NCBI GenBank assembly: GCA_964236535.1
Contig: CAXSEF010000085.1
Coordinates: 1-13,974, forward strand
Reading direction: 5' to 3'
DNA length: 13,974 nt
Origin: CAXSEF01 sp964236535
GTDB taxonomy: Bacteria > Pseudomonadota > Alphaproteobacteria > Acetobacterales > Acetobacteraceae
This document shows, in pieces, positions 1 to 5,568 of this stretch; position 1 is the stretch's first letter; every line of letters starts with the position of its first letter. The position numbers and the translations under genes were made by a program. The notes below the pieces were generated by a model. That model was not told where the DNA came from. It saw nothing but the letters and a program-made list of their open reading frames with translations, and ran no database searches.

Positions 1-161
1 TCGGGCTGGCGGGATGCTCGGCCCGCCAGGTCGCGGCCGACGACGAGGCCGCGCGGTGCCGGGACCAGGCGATCGGCGACACCTCCGAGCTGCCGGGCAG
101 CGTCGCCGGCGCCGACCGCGAGCGCATGGCGCGCGCCTGCCTCGCCCGCCACGGCGCCTGA
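1..161 (+). CDS. Small lipoprotein, 3' end only (5' end outside window)
   Basis: The reading frame beginning at base 3 is open from the window edge to a TGA at 159-161. Its first visible residues are GLAGCS, a good lipobox (L-A-G-C) with the lipidated Cys at bases 15-17. The mature protein would therefore be only 48 residues, rich in Ala, Arg and Asp, with two further Cys (mature positions 15 and 42) and no recognisable domain. The signal peptide start lies upstream of the window. By family logic it would be cut by signal peptidase II and anchored in the inner or outer membrane, but its function is unknown. It may equally be a small secreted protein whose LAGC match is fortuitous. Confidence 0.6.
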   Translation, partial: GLAGCSARQVAADDEAARCRDQAIGDTSELPGSVAGADRERMARACLARHGA

Positions 162-215
162 GGGGCTGCCCGATCCCCCTGCGCCGGCCGGCCGGCTGTG
201 ACCCGGCAGGCGCAG

Positions 216-320
216 CAGGGCCGGCCCGAGACCGGCAAAAACCCCTTCCTTGGGCATGAGGGACTCCAAAGGCTCAGCCAACGGCTGCGTCCAGAGGCAG
301 AGCCTCCGGCCTTGCTCGCC
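216..320 (-). repeat. Intergenic inverted-arm repeat, copy A
   Basis: Copy A of the repeat family seen throughout the left part, read on the - strand. It begins (320 to 308) with GGCGAGCAAGGCC. This is followed by a tri-loop hairpin with stem GAGGC/GCCTC (294-306, loop AGA), then GGAC, an AAGG-containing stretch and the GGAGTCC motif, and a less GC-rich centre near 240-260. The second arm (216-240) is degraded and contains GGCCGGCCC. The copy fills most of the 280-bp gap between the lipoprotein and the DUF2721 gene. An ATG at 250 that opens a longer frame into the next gene lies inside the repeat and is not a credible start. Confidence 0.7.
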
Positions 321-441
321 TGGCCGTCCACCCGTCACGGCGACCACACGCTCGGGTCGCCGGCCTCGACGCCCGCGACCCGAGCGGCTATCGACCACGC
401 CGCGGCGCCCGCCCCGGTCTTCCCGCGCATCGGAGCACAGC

Positions 442-915
442 GTGCTGCCAGACACCGCCGTGCCCGTGGACACCATCGCCCACGTCATCCAGGTCGCGCT
501 CACCCCGGTCTTCCTGCTGTCCGGGATCGGCACCCTGCTCAACGTGTTCAACACCCGCCTCGCGCGGGTCTCGGACCACTCCGAGCACGCCGCCGACCTG
601 CTCGCCTCCGGCCCGCCCTGCGACGAGGCGCTGATGCGGCTCCACCTGCGCCGGCTGCATCGGCGCGTCCTCGCCCTCGACCTCGCGGTCGCGCTCAGCG
701 CGCTCGGCGGGGCGGCGACCTGCGGCGCGGCCCTGGCCCTGTTCGTCGGCGTGCTGCGCGACGCGGCGACCTCGGCGGTGCTGTTCGGGCTGTTCGGGCT
801 GGCGCTCGGCTTCACCATCTTCGGCCTGACCGCCTTCGTCGCCGACACCATCCTGGCCTGGCACGGGCTGCGGCAGGAGGGGCCGCTGCCGAACGTGCGG
901 CGCGGGACGGGGTGA
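442..915 (+). CDS. DUF2721-type membrane protein
   Basis: This encodes 157 residues with three predicted membrane segments, roughly residues 13-35, 79-105 and 113-140. The pattern matches DUF2721: an N-terminal helix (IQVALTPVFLLSGIGTLLNV) followed by a conserved basic stretch (NTRLARVSDH). A charged loop comes next, and then two C-terminal helices preceded by an Arg-rich stretch (LHLRRLHRR). The family has no known biochemical role; its members are small inner-membrane proteins. I chose the GTG at 442 because GGAG lies six bases upstream (432-435) and the protein then begins just before the first conserved helix. The frame is open back to an ATG at 250, but that would add 64 Arg/Pro-rich residues encoded by repeat copy A. 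The upstream lipoprotein gene is on the same strand, but the 280-bp gap argues against a tight operon. Confidence 0.8.
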   Translation: MLPDTAVPVDTIAHVIQVALTPVFLLSGIGTLLNVFNTRLARVSDHSEHAADLLASGPPCDEALMRLHLRRLHRRVLALDLAVALSALGGAATCGAALALFVGVLRDAATSAVLFGLFGLALGFTIFGLTAFVADTILAWHGLRQEGPLPNVRRGTG

Positions 916-919
916 CGCC

Positions 920-972
920 GGCAAGGCCAAAGGTGCCGCCCCTGGAGTCCGCCGCGGGCTGAGCCCCGGACC
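920..972 (+). repeat. Intergenic repeat, partial copy G
   Basis: A short partial copy of the same family starts five bases after the DUF2721 stop with GGCAAGGCC (920-928). It continues through CTGGAGTCCGCCG to a tri-loop hairpin GGGC-TGA-GCCC (956-966). A reversed GGCCTTGC end motif lies near 1092, so a degraded full element may span 920-1100, but the middle is not recognisable. The remaining bases up to cysK (about 973-1130) show no other feature. Confidence 0.5.
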
Positions 973-1142
973 CACACGCCTGGAGGCACAGTTCGCAGGT
1001 CCGGTGGCACCGACGCACGGCGATCCGCCCGCCTGGGCCAGTGCGATGCGGGCGGAGGCGAGACCCCGGCCCGGCCCGCGCTGCTGAACCGGCCTTGCCC
1101 TCCCGGCGTTGCCCACCCGACATCCGCAGCAGGAGATGCCCG

Positions 1143-2057
1143 ATGAAGGCCGCCAGCGTCCTCGATACCATCGGCAACACGCCGCACATCCGGCTGTCGC
1201 GGCTGTTCCCCGACGCCGAGGTCTGGGTGAAGTCGGAGCGGTCCAACCCGGGCGGCTCGATCAAGGACCGCATCGGCATCGCCATGATCGAGGCCGCCGA
1301 GGCGAGCGGCGCGCTCCAGCCCGGCGGCACCATCATCGAGCCGACCTCCGGCAACACCGGCATCGGCCTCGCCATGGCCGCCGCCGTCCGCGGCTACAAG
1401 CTGGTGCTGGTGATCCCCGAATCCATGTCGGTCGAGCGGCGGATGCTGGCGCAGGCCTACGGCGCGAGCTTCGACCTGACCCCCAGGGAGGGCGGCATGA
1501 AGGCCGCCATCGCGCGCGCCGAGGAGCTGTCCGCCCGGACCCCGGGCAGCTGGGTCGCGCAGCAGTTCGAGAACCCGGCCAACGTGGAAATCCACGTCCG
1601 CACCACCGCGCGCGAGATCCTCGCCGACTTCCCCGACGGCCTGGACGCGATCATCACCGGCGTCGGCACCGGCGGCCACATCACCGGCTGCGCCCGCGTG
1701 CTCAAGGCGGAGTGGCCGGGCCTCAAGGTGTTCGGCGTCGAACCCAGCGTGTCGGCGGTGATCGCGGGCGGCCCGCCCGGTCCGCACCCGATCCAGGGCA
1801 TCGGCACCGGCTTCATCCCGAAGAACCTCGACGTGTCGCTGCTCGACGGGGCGATCCCGGTCTCCGGCGACGACGCCAAGGAGTACGCACGGCGCTCGGC
1901 ACGCCTGGAGGGCCTGCTGGTCGGCATCTCCTCGGGCGCCACCCTCGCGGCGATCGCCGCCAAGCTGCCCGAGCTGCCCGCCGGCGCGCGCGTCCTCGGC
2001 TTCAACTACGACACCGGCGAGCGCTACCTGTCGGTCCCGGACTTCCTCCAGGTCTGA
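1143..2057 (+). CDS. cysK: Cysteine synthase A (O-acetylserine sulfhydrylase)
   Basis: CysK condenses O-acetyl-L-serine with sulfide to give L-cysteine and acetate, the last step of sulfur assimilation, in the cytoplasm with pyridoxal phosphate (PLP). The 304-residue protein has the whole fold-type II set. NPGGSIKDR has the PLP-forming Lys at residue 41. PTSGNTGIG (67-75) is the substrate loop, and Gln140/Gln141 lie in the QQFENP segment. GVGTGGHITG (173-182) is the phosphate-binding loop. GISSGAT follows near the C-terminus, and the protein ends in the typical YDTGERYLS block. These motifs and the length fit CysK better than CysM. The ATG at 1143 has AGGAG seven bases upstream (1131-1135) and gives the standard N-terminus (SVLDTIGNTPHIRL). 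A frame open back to 1041 would add 34 non-conserved residues. No other sulfur gene is adjacent, so it is probably a single-gene unit ending at repeat copy B. Confidence 0.96.
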   Translation: MKAASVLDTIGNTPHIRLSRLFPDAEVWVKSERSNPGGSIKDRIGIAMIEAAEASGALQPGGTIIEPTSGNTGIGLAMAAAVRGYKLVLVIPESMSVERRMLAQAYGASFDLTPREGGMKAAIARAEELSARTPGSWVAQQFENPANVEIHVRTTAREILADFPDGLDAIITGVGTGGHITGCARVLKAEWPGLKVFGVEPSVSAVIAGGPPGPHPIQGIGTGFIPKNLDVSLLDGAIPVSGDDAKEYARRSARLEGLLVGISSGATLAAIAAKLPELPAGARVLGFNYDTGERYLSVPDFLQV

Positions 2058-2075
2058 GAACCCGCCTGGCCTGCA

Positions 2076-2200
2076 GGCAAGCAAGGCCGGGCTTTGCCCG
2101 AACCCACCAAAGGGCGGAGCCCTTTGGAAACCCGTTGTCCTGAGCACAGGGAAGCCAAACGATCGGCCCTGCGCGGGGACCAGAGGGGGGAGCCTCTGGA
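2076..2200 (+). repeat. Intergenic inverted-arm repeat, copy B
   Basis: This copy fills the space between convergent cysK and the small membrane protein gene. It starts with GGCAAGCAAGGCC (2076-2088). Hairpin GGGC-TTT-GCCC (2089-2099) follows, then a 9-bp hairpin CCAAAGGGC-GGA-GCCCTTTGG (2107-2127) and GGAAACC. The centre (about 2130-2160) is less GC-rich. The second arm is diverged but ends in a 7-bp stem CCAGAGG/CCTCTGG (2180-2199). There is no T-tract after any hairpin, so it is not a classical intrinsic terminator. Its convergent position would nevertheless suit a bidirectional 3'-end structure. Confidence 0.8.
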
Positions 2201-2205
2201 CTGGA

Positions 2206-2724
2206 CTACCCCGCCTCCGGCGCCAGCCCCCGCGTCGGCGCCCGCACGCTGCGTCGCCAGCCCGGCGGCCGCTTCTGGCACGACACCAGATACATCCCGA
2301 CGATGAACGCCACGTTCGACAGCGCCGACAGCCCGTACGACAGCGCGCCGTCGGCGTCCGCGGTGGCGCTGCTGAACACGCTCCACGCGGTGAACGCGAG
2401 CCCGAGCAGGCGCAGGGTGCGGAACATCGGCCGCAGCGGGTTGAGCCGGCCGGCGCTGACCAGCGAGCGCTGGCGCGAGACGTAGGTGTAGAACCACAGG
2501 CCGCAGGCGGCGCTGAAGCCGTCGTAGAGCCCGTCGGTCACGCCCAGCACCCCGGCGGCGAACAGCGCGGCATCGGACGCCAGCTCGAGCACGACGGCGC
2601 CGAGCTGCAGGCTGAGCCCGACGTCGAACGCGGACGGGGAGTCGCTCAGGCGGTCGGCGAGCGGCTGGAACGCGCGGTCCAGCAGCCACCCGTCGGCCTG
2701 GGCGAGGCGGTCGGCGACCGTCAT
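2206..2724 (-). CDS. Small membrane protein of unknown function
   Basis: I do not recognise this 172-residue protein. It has four hydrophobic stretches suitable for membrane helices: about residues 33-62, 68-86, 101-122 and 128-150. The N-terminus is amphipathic (MTVADRLAQADGWLLDRAF), and the basic C-terminal tail (KRPPGWRRSVRAPTRG) would be cytoplasmic. The start at 2724 is the first Met of the frame and has no convincing ribosome binding site; the bases just upstream (CCTGCG) belong to a degenerate repeat. It lies 74 bases downstream of the aldo/keto reductase on the same strand, so the two may be co-transcribed, but nothing in the sequence ties them functionally. The hydrophobic pattern and codon use support a real gene. 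The exact start and function are open. Confidence 0.6.
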   Translation of the reverse strand: MTVADRLAQADGWLLDRAFQPLADRLSDSPSAFDVGLSLQLGAVVLELASDAALFAAGVLGVTDGLYDGFSAACGLWFYTYVSRQRSLVSAGRLNPLRPMFRTLRLLGLAFTAWSVFSSATADADGALSYGLSALSNVAFIVGMYLVSCQKRPPGWRRSVRAPTRGLAPEAG

Positions 2725-2803
2725 CGCAGGTCGGGGGTCATGCAGGGTTCGGCGTCATGGCAGGCCTTGGGCATCACCGCAGGACCGGCGTCATGGCGTC
2801 AGG
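2718..2803 (-). repeat. Degenerate short direct repeats around a start codon
   Basis: On the - strand the motif CCTGC(N)ATGACG, or close variants, occurs about four times between the aldo/keto reductase stop and the membrane protein start. The exact 12-mer CGGCGTCATGGC (+ strand) is at 2750-2761 and 2786-2797. One variant includes the ATG start at 2722-2724. The pattern looks like local duplication of a start-codon region. No function is assigned. Confidence 0.4.
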
Positions 2804-3683
2804 CCGACGCCGCCTGCCACGCCGCCCTGCCCTGCTCGTCGAGCGTGGCGAAATCCGCCGCGTCGAGGGTGAGGCCGGCGGCGGCGACGTTCTCCTCGAG
2901 ATGCGCGACGCTGCCGGTGCCGGGGATGGGCAGCATCACCGGCGAGCGCTGCAGCACCCAGGCCAGCGCCACCTGGCCGGGCGACAGCCGCAGCCGCGCC
3001 GCGATCGCGGACAGCGCCGAGCCGGGGCGGGCGAGGCTGCCGGCCGCGAGCGGCGCCCACGGGATGAACCCGATCGCGTTCGCCTCGCAGTGCGCGAGCA
3101 CGGCCTCGCTGGTGCGGTCCGTCAGGTTGTAGCGGTTCTGCACCGTGGCCACCGGGAAGTGGCGCTGCGCCGCCTCGATCTCCGCGACGCCGACCTCGCT
3201 GAGCCCGACATGGCGGATCAGTCCCTCACGGCGCATGTCGGCGATCGCGCCGAACTGCTCCTCGCTCGGCACCTTGGGGTCGACGCGGTGCAGCTGCCAC
3301 AGGTCGATGCGCTCGACGCCCAGGCGGCGCAGGCTCATCAGCACGCACTGGCGCAGGTACTCGGGCCGGCCCACCGGGCGCCAGACGTTCGGACCGTGCC
3401 GGGTCAGCCCGCCCTTGGTCGCGACCACCAGGTTCGGATAGGGGTGCAGCACCGCGCGGATCAGGTCCTCGCTGACGTACGGCCCGTAGCTGTCGGCGGT
3501 GTCGATCAGGTCGATGCCCAGCTCCGGCACCCGGGCGAGCGTGGCGCGCGCCGCCGCCGGGTCGGCCGGATCGCCCCAGATGCCGCCGCCGGTGATCCGC
3601 ATCGCGCCGAAGCCGAGACGACGCACATCGAGGTCGCCGCCGATGGTGAACGAGCCGGAAAGCCCGGCATCCGGAGTGGCCAT
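2799..3683 (-). CDS. Aldo/keto reductase
   Basis: A 294-residue NADPH-dependent oxidoreductase of the aldo/keto reductase superfamily, a single (alpha/beta)8 barrel in the cytoplasm that reduces aldehydes or ketones. The catalytic tetrad is visible: Asp61 and Tyr66 in LIDTADSYGP, Lys90 in VVATKGG and His132 in LWQLHRVDP. The cofactor-binding end is also there (LPIPGTGSVAHLEEN, near residues 255-270). The N-terminal strand pair (RRLGFGAMRITGGGIWG) resembles the bacterial group often annotated as oxidoreductase or pyridoxal reductase-like; the substrate cannot be told from sequence. The ATG at 3683 is preceded by AGGAGG with a suitable spacer. A frame open to 3824 would add 47 residues partly encoded by repeat copy C and is rejected. 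The small membrane protein gene follows 74 bases downstream. Confidence 0.92.
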   Translation of the reverse strand: MATPDAGLSGSFTIGGDLDVRRLGFGAMRITGGGIWGDPADPAAARATLARVPELGIDLIDTADSYGPYVSEDLIRAVLHPYPNLVVATKGGLTRHGPNVWRPVGRPEYLRQCVLMSLRRLGVERIDLWQLHRVDPKVPSEEQFGAIADMRREGLIRHVGLSEVGVAEIEAAQRHFPVATVQNRYNLTDRTSEAVLAHCEANAIGFIPWAPLAAGSLARPGSALSAIAARLRLSPGQVALAWVLQRSPVMLPIPGTGSVAHLEENVAAAGLTLDAADFATLDEQGRAAWQAASA

Positions 3684-3737
3684 CACGAAACCTCCTGGAA
3701 CAGCACGATGCGGGAGCAGGTGGGTGGCTTCGCGCCC

Positions 3738-3790
3738 GGAAGCAAGCAAGGCCAGGGCTCTGCCCTGCACCCGCCAGGGGCACCGAGCCT
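3738..3790 (+). repeat. Intergenic repeat, half copy C, upstream of aldo/keto reductase
   Basis: Half an element: AAGCAAGCAAGGCC is followed by hairpin AGGGC-TCT-GCCCT (3754-3766) and a CCGCCAGGGG stretch corresponding to the start of the second hairpin. It then decays. It sits in the 330-bp gap between the aldo/keto reductase start (3683) and the hxlR-type stop (4014). That gap also holds copy D. The stretch from 3791 to 3874 shows no other feature I can support, apart from being where the aldo/keto reductase promoter should lie. Confidence 0.65.
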
Positions 3791-3874
3791 GTTCCGAACT
3801 GCTTCGAGGCGAACACCGATGCACGCCGCGGCGGACGCAGAGTCATAGCAATGGGCCTTGGGCGTGACCGGCCG

Positions 3875-4002
3875 GGCAAGCAAGGCCAGAGGCTCTGCCT
3901 CTGGACTCCGCCAAAGGCCCGGCCTTTGGAATCCATCTGCTTAAGAAACGGGTTTCCAGAGGCCTCAGGCCTTTGGTGGGCCTGGGCAAAGCCCGGCCTT
4001 GC
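3875..4002 (+). repeat. Intergenic inverted-arm repeat, copy D (best-preserved copy)
   Basis: The reference copy, 128 bp. The left arm is GGCAAGCAAGGCC (3875-3887), hairpin AGAGGC-TCT-GCCTCT (3888-3902), GGACTCCG, and hairpin CCAAAGGC-CCG-GCCTTTGG (3911-3929) followed by GAATCC. The centre (about 3934-3952) is less GC-rich and contains CTGCTTAAGAAACGGG. The right arm, inverted, is hairpin CCAGAGGCC-TCA-GGCCTTTGG (3956-3976, one G.T pair), then GGGC-AAA-GCCC (3984-3994), ending GGCCTTGC (3995-4002). The end lies 11 bases from the stop codon of the HxlR-type gene. It has no coding capacity and no transposase, so it is either MITE-like or a REP/BIME-like intergenic element. Confidence 0.85.
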
Positions 4003-4013
4003 TGTCAACGCCG

Positions 4014-4445
4014 CTACGCCCTCGCGCTGTCGAACGCGCAGCGCGCCGCGTCCACCGCCCGCAGGTTCTCCGACGCCCAGACCCAGACGCCGCAGAACGC
4101 CGCGCCGAGCCCCAGGCCCAGCGGCGTCAGCCGGTACTCGACCTTCGGCGGCACCACCGGATGCACGGTCCGGATCAGCAGGCCGTCGCGCTCCATCCGG
4201 CGCAGCGTCTGCGTCAGCATCTTCTGGCTGATCCCCGTCACCAGCTCGCCCACCCGGGTAAAGCGCAGCTCCCCGTGCTCGGTGAGGGCCTCCAGCACCA
4301 GCATGGTCCACTTGTCGGCGACACGCCCGATCAGGTCGTTCACCAGCGCCGCGATCCGCGGGTCGATGTCCACCGGCGGCGTGGCGGCCGCATAGCGCCG
4401 GGCCAGCATGATCTGCTCGTCGGTGAACTGCGGCGTCCCAACCAT
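4014..4445 (-). CDS. HxlR-family winged-helix transcriptional regulator
   Basis: A 143-residue single-domain DNA-binding protein. The HxlR signature is clear: IGRVADKWTMLVLEAL (39-54), then GELRFTRVGELVTGISQKMLTQTLRRMERDGLL (58-90) containing the helix-turn-helix and recognition helix. The wing follows (HPVVPPKVEYRLTPLG, 95-110), and then a C-terminal dimerisation helix. Many HxlR proteins sense reactive electrophiles through an N-terminal Cys. Here the only Cys are at 118 and 136, so that mechanism is not supported. I prefer ATG 4445 because GGGAG lies eight bases upstream; a GTG at 4454 is possible but has no spaced ribosome binding site. It is divergent from a short-chain dehydrogenase, the commonest arrangement for a target gene. 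A 19-bp direct repeat in the shared promoter region is the probable operator, so autoregulation is likely. Confidence 0.9.
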   Translation of the reverse strand: MVGTPQFTDEQIMLARRYAAATPPVDIDPRIAALVNDLIGRVADKWTMLVLEALTEHGELRFTRVGELVTGISQKMLTQTLRRMERDGLLIRTVHPVVPPKVEYRLTPLGLGLGAAFCGVWVWASENLRAVDAARCAFDSARA

Positions 4446-4455
4446 TCCGCTCACT

Positions 4456-4493
4456 CCCTCTCAGGTAAGTATGGCTCTCTCAGGTAAGTATGG
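4456..4493. promoter_or_regulatory. Tandem 19-bp direct repeat, probable HxlR operator
   Basis: Two adjacent 19-bp units (4456-4474 and 4475-4493) differ at one base and share CTCTCAGGTAAGTATGG. They lie just upstream of the HxlR-type start codon and about 130 bp upstream of the dehydrogenase start. The GTAAGTA / TACTTAC core resembles half-sites reported for HxlR-type operators. The repeat is much less GC-rich than its surroundings. On the - strand each unit also offers a CATACT that could act as a -10 box, so repressor binding would block the promoter. The role is inferred from position and motif only. Confidence 0.6.
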
Positions 4494-4620
4494 AACCACG
4501 AGGTGCCTAGTTTACATCGGAAAGCGCCGCCGTAGACTTGCCCATACCGAACACGCAGCCATGCAGCGCAACGCGCCCCGCCGCCTCGGGCGGCCGGCGC
4601 AGCAAGCCAAGGACCACCAG

Positions 4621-5388
4621 TTGAAACTCAGCGGCAAGACCATCCTGATCACCGGAGGCACCAGCGGCATCGGCCTGGAGCTGGCGCGGCAGCTGCTCGC
4701 CCGCGGCAACACCGTCATCGTGACCGGCCGCGACCGGCAGAAGCTCGACGCGACGACGCGCGCGCTGCCCGGCGTGCAGGTCGTGCAGAGCGACGCCAGC
4801 GACCCCGCGGCGATCGAGGCGCTGCGCGACGACCTGGTCGGGCGTTTCCCGGCGCTCGACGTGCTGGTCAACAACGCCGGCATCATGCGCAAACTCGACC
4901 TGAAGCAGGACCGCGACCTGCTCGACGTCACCCGCGAGATCGAGATCAACCTGTGCGGCCCGGTGCGCATGGTGCAGGCCTTCCTGCCGCATCTGCGCAG
5001 CCGCGGCGGCGCGCTCATCGTCAACGTCTCGTCCGGGCTGGCCTTCGTCCCGCTGCCGCTGTCGCCCGTCTACTGCGCCACCAAGGCCGCGCTGCACTCG
5101 TTCTCGCAGTCGCTGCGCGTGCAGCTCGACGGCACCGGCGTCGCGGTGGTCGAGCTGGCGCCCCCCGGCGTCGAGACGCCGCTGTTCCGCGCCGAGTTCG
5201 TCGAGGAGATGAGGGGCCAGAAGGCGATGGACGTCGCGGTGCTGGCCCGCAAGGCGATCGCCGGCATCGAGGCCGGCAGCACCGAGATCCGGCCGGGCCT
5301 GAGCAACGTCCTCAGGACGATGAGCCGCGTCGCGCCGCAGTTCATGGTGGGCCAGATGGCCAAGATGGGCAGGAAGAAAGCCGCCTGA
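4621..5388 (+). CDS. Short-chain dehydrogenase/reductase, DltE-like
   Basis: A 255-residue cytoplasmic NAD(P)-dependent oxidoreductase of the classical SDR family. The cofactor loop is TGGTSGIG (11-18), NNAGIM is at 84-89, and the catalytic residues are Asn110, Ser137 or Ser138, Tyr151 and Lys155 (YCATK). The N-terminus (KLSGKTILITGGTSGIGLELA) and the NNAGIMRKL block match the DltE-like subgroup (COG3967). That name is historical and there is no dlt operon here. I chose the TTG at 4621 because AAGGA sits seven bases upstream (4609-4613) and the product then begins exactly like its relatives (M-K-L-S-G). An in-frame ATG at 4561 would add 20 non-conserved, Arg-rich residues. The gene is probably controlled by the divergent HxlR-type repressor. 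The substrate is unknown. Confidence 0.92.
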   Translation: MKLSGKTILITGGTSGIGLELARQLLARGNTVIVTGRDRQKLDATTRALPGVQVVQSDASDPAAIEALRDDLVGRFPALDVLVNNAGIMRKLDLKQDRDLLDVTREIEINLCGPVRMVQAFLPHLRSRGGALIVNVSSGLAFVPLPLSPVYCATKAALHSFSQSLRVQLDGTGVAVVELAPPGVETPLFRAEFVEEMRGQKAMDVAVLARKAIAGIEAGSTEIRPGLSNVLRTMSRVAPQFMVGQMAKMGRKKAA

Positions 5389-5428
5389 CGCACCGCCCGC
5401 ATTCCAGCGGCCCAGGCCGGCCGTCGGA

Positions 5429-5555
5429 ACCTTGCGCGGGCTAAGCCCAGACCCGCCAAAGGCCGGAGGCCTCCAAAACCTTTCCCCTAAACAAACGGAT
5501 TCCCAAGGCCAGCCTTGAGCGGAGTCCAGCGGCAGCGCCTCCGGACTTGCCTGCC
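5429..5555 (-). repeat. Intergenic inverted-arm repeat, copy E
   Basis: The second nearly complete copy, between the convergent dehydrogenase and chorismatase genes. Read on the - strand from 5555 it starts GGCAGGCAAGTCC. GGAGGCGCTGCC, CTGGACTCCGC and a CAAGG/CCTTG hairpin follow, then GGGAATCC and a less GC-rich centre (GTTTGTTTAGG). The inverted second arm contains GGAGGCCTCCGGCC and CCTTTGGCGGG, and hairpin GGGC-TTA-GCCC (5438-5448 on +). It ends in GCAAGG at 5429-5435. The order of parts matches copy D over the full length, but the copy lies in the opposite orientation. The remaining bases of this gap (5389-5428 and 5556-5568) show nothing else. Confidence 0.8.
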
Positions 5556-5568
5556 GCCTCCCCACAGC

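Noticed and set aside
250..441. Upstream extension of the DUF2721 protein to ATG 250
   Set aside because: The added 64 residues are Arg/Pro-rich and encoded by repeat copy A. GTG 442 has a spaced GGAG and fits the family N-terminus.
3888..3994. Repeat hairpins as intrinsic terminators
   Set aside because: Stems are good but no T-tract follows in either direction, so the classical definition is not met. A role at mRNA 3' ends remains possible.
4561..4620. ATG 4561 as start of the short-chain dehydrogenase
   Set aside because: It adds 20 non-conserved Arg-rich residues. TTG 4621 has AAGGA at good spacing and gives the standard N-terminus.
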